DNA of 64,000 nt from Lewinellaceae bacterium (GTDB taxonomy: Bacteria > Bacteroidota > Bacteroidia > Chitinophagales > Saprospiraceae). A program made the translations under genes and the position numbers. The stretch lies in NCBI GenBank assembly GCA_020636215.1, contig JACJYG010000008.1, positions 482,501 to 546,500 of the forward strand. Reading direction: 5' to 3'. Position 1 is the first letter of the stretch. Every line of letters starts with the position of its first letter. This document shows, one piece after another, positions 19,581-27,264 of the stretch. The notes under the pieces were generated by a model. The model saw only the letters and a list, made by a program, of their open reading frames with translations, ran no database searches and was not told where the DNA came from.

Positions 19581-20693
19581 CTAACTCGTCTTCCTATAAT
19601 TCCAAACCGCCAGCCCATTGACCACCATGGCGTAGCTCAGCATCACCAAAATGTGCCGCTGGATGTCCATCACGCCACTGCCTTTGAGCAGCACCATGCG
19701 CATCACTTCCACAAAGTAGGCCACCGGGTTGAAACGGGTGATTTCCTGTGCCCAGGGCGGCATACTTTCTATGGGGGTGAACAGGCCGCTCATCAGGATG
19801 AAGATGATGAGGAAGAACCAGGCGATGAACATGGCCTGCTGCTGTGTTTCCGTCACGGTGGAAATGAACAGGCCGATACCCAGCACCACCAGCAGGTAGA
19901 TGGCGGCAAAGCCGAAAACGAGCCACAGGCTGCCAACGAAGGGGATGTCGAAAACGAGCCAGCCCACCGTCAGGCCGATGGCGAGTTCTATATTGGCGAT
20001 GATCCAGAAGGGCAATAGCTTGCCGACTATGAATTGGTATTTGCGGATCGGCGTCACATTGATCTGCTCGATGGTGCCGATTTCCTTTTCCTTCACGATG
20101 TTCATTCCCGACAGGAACATGCCCACCAAGGTAACCAACAGCACCAGAATGCCCGGCACCATAAAGGTGAAGTAGTTCAGCTCCGGGTTGAACCAGTTGG
20201 AGGAGGCGATGGTAAGGGAAGCCTGGCTGGCGGCCGGGCCGGCCGCTTCGGCGCGTATCTCTGCATTGAAATCCTGGATAATGGCCGTGGCGTAGGCGTT
20301 GGCCAGGCCCGCTTTCACGCCATTGACGGCATCCACCGAAAGTTGTAGCCCGGCCTTCTTGTCGCGGAGGAGGTTTCGTTGAAAATCAACCGGGATTTCC
20401 AGGAAAAGGTCGGCTTCCCCTTTCTGGATCTCGTCGAAGGCGGCCTGGTTGGTAAAGGAACTCCCGATAAGGATAAAGTTTTTGGAAGCCTGGAACTTGC
20501 TGATCAGCCGCTGGGAATACTGGCTCAGGTCGTGGTCTACAATGTGAAGGTTGATGTTTTTTACCTCGTAGTCCGCCGCATGGGCCAGGATAATCAGCTG
20601 AATGATCGGCATCAGGAAGATCAGCGCCAGCATGACCTTGTTCCGGAAGATCTGCAGGAACTCTTTGCGTATGATGAATAGGATGGTTCTCAT
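19581..20693 (-). CDS. ABC-2 type permease (YbhR-like)
   Basis: This is one of two integral membrane permeases of an export ABC transporter. An N-terminal membrane helix (LALIFLMPIIQLIIL) is followed by a large extracytoplasmic loop of about 140 residues and five C-terminal helices including ILVLLVTLVGMFLSGM and FIAWFFLIIFILMSGLFTPIESMP, the ABC2_membrane_3 signature. EKEIGTIEQINVTPIRKYQFIVGK is the typical cytoplasmic coupling segment. It is the last gene of the operon, 5 bases after the second permease gene. Together they would form the heterodimeric channel. Length 370 is usual. Confidence 0.92.
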   Translation of the reverse strand: MRTILFIIRKEFLQIFRNKVMLALIFLMPIIQLIILAHAADYEVKNINLHIVDHDLSQYSQRLISKFQASKNFILIGSSFTNQAAFDEIQKGEADLFLEIPVDFQRNLLRDKKAGLQLSVDAVNGVKAGLANAYATAIIQDFNAEIRAEAAGPAASQASLTIASSNWFNPELNYFTFMVPGILVLLVTLVGMFLSGMNIVKEKEIGTIEQINVTPIRKYQFIVGKLLPFWIIANIELAIGLTVGWLVFDIPFVGSLWLVFGFAAIYLLVVLGIGLFISTVTETQQQAMFIAWFFLIIFILMSGLFTPIESMPPWAQEITRFNPVAYFVEVMRMVLLKGSGVMDIQRHILVMLSYAMVVNGLAVWNYRKTS

Positions 20694-20698
20694 GGCCG

Positions 20699-21805
20699 TT
20701 ATGCTAAGCGGATTTTGAAATTGCGAATGCTGGCGCCGATGAAAAACAGCGCCATTCCTAATAATATGAGGGTCTCTTTCCAGATGAAATTAAAGCCCGT
20801 ACCCCGCAACATGACGTTTTTGATGATGATGATAAACCACTTGGCGGGAATGATATTGCTGATCACCTGCAATACCTTTGGCATAGACTCGATCGGGAAG
20901 ATGAAGCCCGACAGCAGAATGGTCGGCAGCATCAGCGCCATCAATGAGATCAGCATCGCCACCTGCTGAGTTTCTGTCCGGGTGGAAATTAGGATGCCCA
21001 GGGAAAGAGAGGTGATAACAAACAGAACACATTCTACCATCAACAATAGCAGGCTACCCCGGATGGGCATGCCAAAAACGAAAGCACCCAGCAGCAACAC
21101 AATAGCCGCCATGGCCAGCGCCAGCAGAATATAAGGGATCACCTTGCCAACGACAATGGTTGATGGCCGTAGCGGGGATACCAGCAGTACTTCCATGGTG
21201 CCCAGTTCTTTTTCCCGGGTGATGGCGATGGAGGTCATCATGGCCGACATCAGCATCAGGATGATCGTAATGACGCCGGGTACGAACATATACACGCTCT
21301 TCAGGCGGGGGTTGTATAGCATTTTTACATCGGTAGAGATCTCGAGCGGCGGGGCGTTGCCCTGGTTTTGCTCCTGGAGGTACCGGCCGATGATGGCCGA
21401 GGCGTAATTAATGAGCGTTGTGGCGGTATTCGGGTCCGTCGCGTCGGCAACGAGTTGGATCTGTGTCGGAACACTGCGCAACAGGTTCTCCTGCAATTGG
21501 GGGGGGAAGACGACCACCATCTTGGTTTTTCCCTGCCGGAAATGCCGCTCGATATCGGACACGGCCCGCAGATTTTCATCGATCTCGAAATAGCTGGAGG
21601 CTACCAGGCGCTGTATAATATCCTGGCTCATTTCTCCTTTCGACTGGTCGAGAATAGCTATGCGGGCGTTGGTGATCTCATTGGTGATGGCGAAACCGAA
21701 GATCAGGACTTGCACCATCGGCATTCCCAAAAGGATGAGCAGGGTGCGCTTGTCGCGAAAAATATGGTAGGTTTCCTTTCGGATGAATATCAATAACTGT
21801 TTCAT
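20699..21805 (-). CDS. ABC-2 type permease (YbhS-like)
   Basis: This is the partner permease of the export system. It shows the same plan: one N-terminal helix (LLILLGMPMVQVLIFGFAI), a long periplasmic loop, and C-terminal helices with the family motif LLSGFIFPIESMPKVLQ. The coupling segment EKELGTMEVLLVSPLRPSTIVVGK is clear. Its start overlaps the stop of the ATPase gene upstream by 4 bases, so translation is probably coupled. Sequence similarity to the next gene suggests an old duplication. Confidence 0.92.
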   Translation of the reverse strand: MKQLLIFIRKETYHIFRDKRTLLILLGMPMVQVLIFGFAITNEITNARIAILDQSKGEMSQDIIQRLVASSYFEIDENLRAVSDIERHFRQGKTKMVVVFPPQLQENLLRSVPTQIQLVADATDPNTATTLINYASAIIGRYLQEQNQGNAPPLEISTDVKMLYNPRLKSVYMFVPGVITIILMLMSAMMTSIAITREKELGTMEVLLVSPLRPSTIVVGKVIPYILLALAMAAIVLLLGAFVFGMPIRGSLLLLMVECVLFVITSLSLGILISTRTETQQVAMLISLMALMLPTILLSGFIFPIESMPKVLQVISNIIPAKWFIIIIKNVMLRGTGFNFIWKETLILLGMALFFIGASIRNFKIRLA

Positions 21806-22539
21806 GCGTGTTGGCGCCCGGGGCGGGTTAGGTTGAGAAAAACATCGTTCATGGAGTCGGCATGGAATTGTTCTTTCAGGGCTTTCGGGGTATCTAGTGC
21901 GGCGATGCGCCCGTCTACCATAATGGATACGCGCCCGCAGTACTCGGCTTCGTCCATATAGTGGGTGGTCACAAAGATCGTCATGCCTTCATTGGCTTCT
22001 TTGTAGATCATCTCCCAGAACTGCCGCCGGGTGATGGGGTCCACTCCGCCGGTGGGTTCGTCGAGGAATACGATTTCCGGCCGGTGCATGATGGCGATGG
22101 AAAAAGCCAGTTTTTGTCTCCAGCCCAATGGTAGCGATTTCACTAGCGTCCGGGCGTAAGATTCCATACCCAGATTGGCAAGCAGTTGCTTCATCTGATG
22201 TCGAATGTCCTTCAGGGGCAGGCCATAGATGCCGCCGTAAAACTGAATGTTCTCCCGAACGGTAAGGTCTTCATAAAGGGAGAACTTCTGGCTCATATAT
22301 CCGATGCGCCGCTTGATCTTCTCCGTATTGCGGTACACGTCAAATCCGGCCACAGTGGCCTGCCCGGAGGTTGGGCGCGACAAGCCGTTCAACATGCGAA
22401 TGGCTGTAGTCTTACCGGCTCCATTGGCGCCCAGGAAGCCGAAGATCTCTCCCTTCTTTACTTCAAAAGAGATCTGGTTGACGGCCGTGAAGTCGCCAAA
22501 GCGCTTGGTCAGTTTATCGGCGGTTATAGCTGGTAGCAT
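21802..22539 (-). CDS. ABC transporter ATPase (second half of a split YbhF)
   Basis: The protein is one ATPase domain with Walker A GANGAGKT, Q-loop YMSQKFSLYEDLTV, Walker B IVFLDEPTGGVD and a switch His in VTTHYMDEAEYC. The signature motif is altered: where LSGGQ is expected the sequence reads LPLGWRQKLA. Such a degenerate signature occurs in asymmetric ABC pairs where one composite site is weak. It lies between a second ATPase and two permeases. In E. coli the two ATPase domains are fused in YbhF; here they are separate genes. Confidence 0.93.
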   Translation of the reverse strand: MLPAITADKLTKRFGDFTAVNQISFEVKKGEIFGFLGANGAGKTTAIRMLNGLSRPTSGQATVAGFDVYRNTEKIKRRIGYMSQKFSLYEDLTVRENIQFYGGIYGLPLKDIRHQMKQLLANLGMESYARTLVKSLPLGWRQKLAFSIAIMHRPEIVFLDEPTGGVDPITRRQFWEMIYKEANEGMTIFVTTHYMDEAEYCGRVSIMVDGRIAALDTPKALKEQFHADSMNDVFLNLTRPGRQHA

Positions 22540-22689
22540 GGTTGTTGCTGGTTATTGGTTCCAGCCTCTATCGAGACCGGTAAAATGGTTATTGGTTGAT
22601 TGGCGTCTTACATCGTACACTTCCCTGTTATTCCCTGAGCCATAAATCGTACCCGTCGCCGGGCAAGCATCGTACATTCCACACCTATC
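22540..22689. repeat. Intergenic spacer with TTGGTT and ATCGTACA micro-repeats
   Basis: The spacer between the two ATPase genes carries repeated GGTTATTGGTT-type and ATCGTAC-type short motifs. The latter match, inverted, the cluster after the EAD11-like gene. There is no coding signal. The gap is large for an operon but no terminator is seen. Confidence 0.35.
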
Positions 22690-23610
22690 TCAGCTTTTCG
22701 TCATCAATTCCATGAAGGAATCCTCGATCGTCGCTTTTGCCGGTTTGATCTCAATTCCGGTATGTTTTTTGTCTGCTAAAAAAGCGTGTACTGCTTCCGG
22801 CCATATTGGCCCGTTGAGCGCCAGGTGGGCGTAATCCCCAAAAGGATAGGCGCTGTGAGTCGATTCAAATTGCCGCAGGTCGTTGATGAGGCGGTACATA
22901 TTGTCGGTACGGACGGCCAGGAGCGGTTTGTCAAAACCGGCAACGATATTGGCGGGGGTGTCGATACTCATGATCCGCCCTTTCTGAATGAGGGCGACCC
23001 GTTCGCATAGGCTGGCTTCGTCCATGTAAGGGGTCGACACCAGTATGGTGATGCCTTTCTGCCGGAGCCGTTGCAGCATCTCCCAGAATTCCTGCCGGGA
23101 TACGGCATCGACGCCGGTAGTGGGCTCATCCAGGAAGAGCACGAGGGGTTTGTGGATGAGGGCGCAGCACAGCGCCAGCTTTTGTTTCATCCCTCCGGAG
23201 AGCTGGCCTGCCTTTCGGGTGCGGAAAGGTTCCAGTTGTACATAGATCTCGCGGATAAGCTCGTAGTTTTCTTCGATGGTTGTGCCGAAGATGGTAGCGA
23301 AGAAATGCAGGTTCTCTTCCACTGAAAGGTCCTGATAGAGGGAGAACCGCCCCGGCATATATCCCACATTGCTGCGGATTTTTTTGTAATCCTTCCGCAC
23401 ATCCCAGCCGTTGACGCTTGCCTGGCCTGAATCGGCCAGCAAGAGGGTAGCCAGTATCCGGATAAGGGTGGTTTTGCCTGCTCCGTCCGGGCCGATAAGC
23501 CCAAACAGCTCGCCCGAATGCACATGAAGGGATATTTCGTCTAATGCCAGCACCTGCTTGCCGTAGCGCTTGCTGATGTTCTGGACGTCGATCGCATATT
23601 GGTTGGCCAT
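22690..23610 (-). CDS. ABC transporter ATPase (first half of a split YbhF)
   Basis: A complete ABC ATPase with Walker A GPDGAGKT, signature LSGGMKQKLAL, Walker B LVLFLDEPTTGVD and a C-terminal extension of about 90 residues (KPLLAVRTDNMYRLINDLRQF and following) that resembles the DrrA-type C-terminal domain. In the H-loop position the sequence reads LVSTPYMDEASLC, so the switch His is replaced by Pro, whereas its partner has His. The two ATPases thus have complementary defects (signature motif in one, switch His in the other), as in asymmetric heterodimers. It is preceded by the 8-bp tandem array. Confidence 0.93.
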   Translation of the reverse strand: MANQYAIDVQNISKRYGKQVLALDEISLHVHSGELFGLIGPDGAGKTTLIRILATLLLADSGQASVNGWDVRKDYKKIRSNVGYMPGRFSLYQDLSVEENLHFFATIFGTTIEENYELIREIYVQLEPFRTRKAGQLSGGMKQKLALCCALIHKPLVLFLDEPTTGVDAVSRQEFWEMLQRLRQKGITILVSTPYMDEASLCERVALIQKGRIMSIDTPANIVAGFDKPLLAVRTDNMYRLINDLRQFESTHSAYPFGDYAHLALNGPIWPEAVHAFLADKKHTGIEIKPAKATIEDSFMELMTKS

Positions 23611-23628
23611 GTTTTTTTGTTAAGTCAT

Positions 23629-23930
23629 TAGGTCTGTAGGTCGTTAGGTCGTTAGGTCAGTAGGTCTGTAGGTCGTTAGGTCGTTAGGTCAGTAGGTCAG
23701 TAGGTCGTTAGGTCAGTAGGTCAGTAGGTCAGTAGGTCGTTAGGTCAGTAGGTCAGTAGGTCGTTAGGTCGTTAGGTCGTTAGGTCAGTAGGTCTGTAGG
23801 TCATTGGGTCAGTAGGTCGTTAGGTCAGTAGGTCTGTAGGTCATTGGGTCAGTAGGTCGTTAGGTCAGTAGGTCAGTAGGTCAGTAGGTCGTTAGGTCAG
23901 TAGGTCGTTAGGTCGTTAGGTCAGTAGGTC
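23629..23930. repeat. 302-bp tandem array of an 8-bp unit (TAGGTCNN)
   Basis: Thirty-seven full units plus a six-base partial unit run without a phase break. The unit is TAGGTC followed by GT, AG, TG or AT; two units start TGGGTC. Units 20-24 and 25-29 (23781-23820 and 23821-23860) have the same order of variants, so a 40-bp block has been duplicated. The array fills the spacer between the membrane-fusion gene and the first ATPase gene of the efflux operon. It is non-coding. Slipped-strand changes in length are likely and could alter operon expression. Confidence 0.95.
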
Positions 23931-23938
23931 CGGCACCC

Positions 23939-24865
23939 TTATTCTACCGTCTTTTGCTCTGTTCCCGGCGCCTGCAGCATCACCTCTGCAGGCATGCCGA
24001 TCTTGAGGCTGCCGTCGTTTTTCACGCGGACCTTCAGGGCGTAAACCAGATTGACGCGTTCTTCCTTGGTCTGCACAGTTTTTGGGGTGAACTCCGCTTT
24101 ATCGGAAATCCAGCTTACTGTACCCGGCAGGCTGCGGTTGGTTTCTGCCGTTTCGTCGATGAACACGCTTACCGGCTGGCCGATCTTTACATGGGGTAAT
24201 TGGGCGCCGCTGATGTAGGCGCGCAGCTCCAGTTCCGCCAGATTGGCGATCGTATAAAGGGGCTTGCCGGCGGCGGCCATTTCGGACGGTTCGGCCAGTT
24301 TCAGCAGCACGGTGCCTTGGATAGGGTTGTAAATATAGCAGCGCTGTATCTGGTCGTCTACCTGTTCGATCTGGGCTTCCAGAGGGGCAATCTCCGCCAG
24401 GATACCCCGGTTAAGGGTATTGGTTTGTGAGCGGGTAGCCGCGATCTGTTTATCAACCACATCGGCCTGTCCCCGGAGGTCATCCAATTGCTTTTGGGTG
24501 GCGGCATTGTCAGCTACTAGTGCTTCCATGCGCTTGACTTCCCGTTGCAGGTTGCGCTTTTGCTCCAGCAGCACATCGACCTGCGGTTGGGATTCCTGGG
24601 TTTTTCCGGTAACGGCGCGGATGCTGGCCTGCAATTGTTTCCGACGGAGCAGCAGGGGGACGGTATCGACCAGCCCGATCAGTTGCCCGGCTTCCAGTTG
24701 CTGCCCTTCTTCAACTTCAAAGTAGATCAGCTTGCCGTTGCTCTCGGAAGAAACGATCACCTCGGGGGCTTCGAAATTGCCGTAGGCATCGGCCAGGTGG
24801 TTGTTGTTCTGGCAGGCCGCCAGCGCCAGCAGAGGCAAAAACAGAAATAGGGATGATGCTTTCAT
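23939..24865 (-). CDS. HlyD/YbhG-type membrane fusion lipoprotein
   Basis: This is the periplasmic adaptor of the tripartite exporter, linking the ABC permeases to TolC. The start at 24865 gives a lipoprotein signal (MKASSLFLFLPLLALAACQ) with the lipidation Cys in LAAC. A biotinyl-lipoyl half (SNGKLIYFEVEEGQQLEAGQLIGLVDT), a coiled-coil hairpin (about 75-165), and the second half plus beta barrel (CYIYNPIQGTVLLKLAEPSEMAAAGKPLYTI, KIGQPVSVFID) follow in order. Length 308 is standard. It is preceded by the TolC gene, 126 bases upstream. Confidence 0.93.
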   Translation of the reverse strand: MKASSLFLFLPLLALAACQNNNHLADAYGNFEAPEVIVSSESNGKLIYFEVEEGQQLEAGQLIGLVDTVPLLLRRKQLQASIRAVTGKTQESQPQVDVLLEQKRNLQREVKRMEALVADNAATQKQLDDLRGQADVVDKQIAATRSQTNTLNRGILAEIAPLEAQIEQVDDQIQRCYIYNPIQGTVLLKLAEPSEMAAAGKPLYTIANLAELELRAYISGAQLPHVKIGQPVSVFIDETAETNRSLPGTVSWISDKAEFTPKTVQTKEERVNLVYALKVRVKNDGSLKIGMPAEVMLQAPGTEQKTVE

Positions 24866-24991
24866 GGTATTTTTAAATTGATAATGAACTATTAGTAAAT
24901 CGGAAGTCGGAAGTCGGAAGTTGGAATGAGTATCCAAATTTCAGTGGTTAACGATATCCGGATTAATATAGGGTAATGACGATATTTGGAA
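24866..24991. repeat. Spacer with CGGAAGT micro-repeats
   Basis: Between the TolC and adaptor genes, AAATCGGAAGTCGGAAG and a third degenerate copy lie at about 24897-24925. The same 7-bp unit (CGGAAGT/G), in inverse orientation and with AAATC at its end, occurs inside the amidotransferase gene near 45390-45412. No gene is seen. Confidence 0.5.
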
Positions 24992-26269
24992 TTATAATGA
25001 TCCTTTGATGGCCAGGTAGTCAATTCGAGTTTGCAGGAGTTGTAATTCGTGCAGTTGTCGGTTGAGCTGAGCTTGTTGCAGAGCGTTCGATTGGGTGACG
25101 TAGTCTGTGGAAGTAGCCACTCCCTGATCGAGTTGAGCGGAGATCTGCCGGAGAATGCGCTCCTGCAATTGGGCGATCTCCTCATCGCGGGAGATCAGGG
25201 TTTCCAGGGTGGCGACATCCTCCCGGTATTTGCCATCCATGCGGTTGATATTGGCCTCGAAAGTGGCGCGCTGGGTATCGACGAGCTGGCTGTTCAGGCT
25301 CAAAAGCTGACGGTCGCGGCTTGCCTGTTTCCAGTCGATAAAATTCCAGCTGAATTTCACCCCGCCCATAGCGAAAGGGCTGAGGCTATCATCGAAAAAG
25401 TTGAGGGGGTTGGGTGCGCCGATCCCCGCCTGGACAAACGCGCCTACTTTCGGCCGCCAGCTGGCGGCAATCATATCTTCGCGGGCCAGGATGCTCTCCT
25501 TCTGATAGGCGAAGAGCTTAAGTTCGGGCCGTTGTAGCAAAACGTCAGCTGGAATGGCTTCCGGGCCGGGCAGTTCAAATTTAATGTCATTCGACAGCGG
25601 TTCGCCGATCAGGTCGCTGAGGCTGGCTACCAGGGCGCGGATATTTCCCTGGGCTTGTTCTGTTTCCGATTGCAGGCGAAGCACTTCTACCTTAAGTTTG
25701 TCTACATCTCCTTCCAGGGCGACGCCATGGCGGACGGCAGCTTCCAGGGTTTTGATTTTATCCTCCAGCGTTTGCAAGGCGTTGCGTTGAATATCGATTT
25801 TCTCCCGTTGTAAAAGGATGCCAAAGATATATTGGTTGGCCTGCGCCTTCAGCTTGTCCAATTCGACGACTACCTGCTGTTGGCTGGCCGCCAGGTTGGC
25901 GCGTTCTATCTTTTGGCGAGCTTCCAGCATGCCGCCATCGTAGATGGTGTACTGCAGATCAGCGGTAGTTTGAAAGCGGTAGAGCGGCAGGTCCAGGTTG
26001 CCCCCGGGAATGGGAAGGTCAAAAGGGAACTTTACGTTTTCCGTTTGCAGGCTGGCCTGGGCGTTCCAGCTAATTTGCGGCAGCCGCTCGGAATGTATCC
26101 GGTCCAGTTGCACCTGTGTAGCCTGCGCCAGCAGGGCGCTCTGCTGATAAAGGGGGTAATTCGCTTTTGCCTTTTCGTAGCAGTCTTCCAGTTTCAGGGT
26201 TTGAGGTGGTTGGGAAAAGGCAAAAAAAGGCCCCAGTGACAGAACCAGGAGGATCAGTTTGTTTTTCAT
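24992..26269 (-). CDS. TolC family outer-membrane efflux protein
   Basis: The outer-membrane channel of the efflux system. The start at 26269 gives a signal peptide (MKNKLILLVLSLGPFFAFSQ); an ATG three codons upstream is possible. Two OEP repeats are visible, each a helical hairpin: first LEDCYEKAKANYPLYQQSALLAQA to SLSDLIGEPL, second RPELKLFAYQKESILAREDMIAASWRPKVGAFVQAG to the C-terminus with GVATSTDYVTQSNALQQAQL. Length 425 is typical. It is the first gene of the operon and starts immediately after a candidate TetR operator. Confidence 0.94.
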   Translation of the reverse strand: MKNKLILLVLSLGPFFAFSQPPQTLKLEDCYEKAKANYPLYQQSALLAQATQVQLDRIHSERLPQISWNAQASLQTENVKFPFDLPIPGGNLDLPLYRFQTTADLQYTIYDGGMLEARQKIERANLAASQQQVVVELDKLKAQANQYIFGILLQREKIDIQRNALQTLEDKIKTLEAAVRHGVALEGDVDKLKVEVLRLQSETEQAQGNIRALVASLSDLIGEPLSNDIKFELPGPEAIPADVLLQRPELKLFAYQKESILAREDMIAASWRPKVGAFVQAGIGAPNPLNFFDDSLSPFAMGGVKFSWNFIDWKQASRDRQLLSLNSQLVDTQRATFEANINRMDGKYREDVATLETLISRDEEIAQLQERILRQISAQLDQGVATSTDYVTQSNALQQAQLNRQLHELQLLQTRIDYLAIKGSL

Positions 26270-26284
26270 TTTTACCAAATTGGT

Positions 26285-26300
26285 TTAACTAAATGGGTAA
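26285..26300. promoter_or_regulatory. Candidate TetR operator upstream of the efflux operon
   Basis: TTAACTAAATGGGTAA differs in a single base from the palindrome upstream of the tetR gene (TTACCTAAATGGGTAA). Its arms TTAAC/GGTAA flank a six-base centre. A second palindrome, ACCAAATTGGT (26274-26284), abuts it. The site is 15 bases in front of the tolC start codon, where a bound repressor would block the operon. Assigned by repeat comparison; no experiment is implied. Confidence 0.75.
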
Positions 26301-26317
26301 AACTGAGCTAAAAAAAA

Positions 26318-26935
26318 CTACTGTTTTACCCGTATGGCGTTCAGGATAAAGTCGGTGACTTCCCGTTTACGGTTTTCCATTAGTTTGAGGTATGTAGCAT
26401 CGTCCACTTGTACCAAGCCCTGGAACATTGGCCGGGCAATGAAAGGGAAAGCGCACATGGAGAGCATATTCAGGACCAGGTGCAGCGGATTGACCGGCCG
26501 GATGCGGCCGGCCTCTACCTCCATCTGTATCTGCCCGATCAGCAGCAAGGGGTTGGGCCGGTGTTTACGGTTCATGATTCCTTTCACAAATTCGTCTCCC
26601 TTCTGGTTGAGTTCGTTGATTACAAACGCAGGCAGAGAGGGGTTTTCCAGCATGATGTCCATATACTGGTCGACGAATGCCTCGATCTTTTCAAACAGTG
26701 GAATATCGGCGGCGAAGATGTCATTGACCTTCAGGGCAAAGCGTTCGAAGGCCTCATCGAATACCGCCTTGAAAAGCTTATTCTTGTTGCGAAAGTAATA
26801 ATGCAATAGCCCCTTGTTGATACCCGCAACGTCCGCAATTTCCTGCATTCGCGCCGCCGCAAACCCCTTTTGCGTGAAAACCTGCCGGGCTGCTTCCAGT
26901 ATTTTGCTTTCTGTATTTTGTTCTGCTACTTCCAT
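26318..26935 (-). CDS. TetR/AcrR family transcriptional repressor
   Basis: The N-terminal helix-turn-helix is typical (ILEAARQVFTQKGFAAARMQEIADVAGINKGLLHYYFRNKNKLFKAVF). The C-terminal ligand domain resembles the CecR/YbiH or TetR_C_33 type. It is encoded just before the efflux operon on the same strand, and near-identical palindromes are found at its own promoter and at the operon promoter. It therefore probably represses both itself and the exporter until a substrate binds. In E. coli CecR stands in the same relation to ybhGFSR. The ligand is unknown. Confidence 0.93.
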   Translation of the reverse strand: MEVAEQNTESKILEAARQVFTQKGFAAARMQEIADVAGINKGLLHYYFRNKNKLFKAVFDEAFERFALKVNDIFAADIPLFEKIEAFVDQYMDIMLENPSLPAFVINELNQKGDEFVKGIMNRKHRPNPLLLIGQIQMEVEAGRIRPVNPLHLVLNMLSMCAFPFIARPMFQGLVQVDDATYLKLMENRKREVTDFILNAIRVKQ

Positions 26936-26938
26936 TTT

Positions 26939-26954
26939 TTACCTAAATGGGTAA
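26939..26954. promoter_or_regulatory. Candidate TetR operator at its own promoter
   Basis: TTACCTAAATGGGTAA is an inverted repeat (TTACC/GGTAA) separated by six bases. It begins just upstream of the tetR start codon and lies directly downstream of the -7 element, a position that would block initiation. One base differs from the site in front of tolC. Confidence 0.78.
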
Positions 26955-26961
26955 TTTCGGA

Positions 26962-26992
26962 CAAATGTAAAGACTTTTGCAATACGGCGCAA
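26962..26992 (-). promoter_or_regulatory. Bacteroidota-type promoter of tetR
   Basis: Read on the minus strand this contains TTG, a 20-base spacer and TACATTTG, matching the Bacteroidota primary-sigma consensus TTG-N19-21-TAnnTTTG. The predicted start site falls at the upstream edge of the operator palindrome, about 20 bases before the tetR ATG. Confidence 0.7.
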
Positions 26993-27077
26993 GGGGTGGA
27001 GCGGAAAAAGTTGAATGGCTAGATGGCCGAATGGTTTTATCCGGGCGATTCCGGCAATTCTATGGGGAGGCGGGGGA

Positions 27078-27264
27078 GGGATGTGGAAATGCGAGAATGC
27101 AGGAATGCGAGAATGCGAGAATGCAGGAATGCAGGAATGCGAGGATGTGGAAATGCGAGAATGCAGGAATGCAGGAATGCAGGAATGCGAGGATGCAGGA
27201 ATGCAGGAATGCGAGAATGCGTAAATAGAGGGGGAATTCACGCATTCACGCATTCACGCATTCA
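27078..27264. repeat. 8-bp tandem array (GAATGCGA/GAATGCAG) with inverted CGCATTCA arm
   Basis: About eighteen units of an 8-bp motif (variants GAATGCGA, GAATGCAG, GATGTGGA) run from 27078 to 27221. A short non-repeat stretch follows, then three inverted copies, CGCATTCA, at 27241-27264, which abut and include the stop codon of the outer-membrane protein gene. In the mRNA of that gene the two parts could pair into a hairpin just after the stop. The unit length equals that of the array at 23.6 kb but the sequence is different. Confidence 0.9.

Noticed and set aside
19433..19584. Open plus-strand stretch ending TYELRKQYARRPALIKRWEK...
   Set aside because: It reads somewhat like protein but has no start codon, overlaps the end of a permease gene and matches no family I know. 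It could be a relic, but I cannot support it.
23629..23930. CRISPR array
   Set aside because: The repeat is only 8 bp, runs without spacers and changes at just two positions, and no cas gene is nearby. It is a simple tandem array.
27078..27264. Coding frames across the GAATGC array
   Set aside because: Frames on both strands are open only because an 8-bp unit without stops is repeated; the predicted peptides are pure repeat and have no start context.
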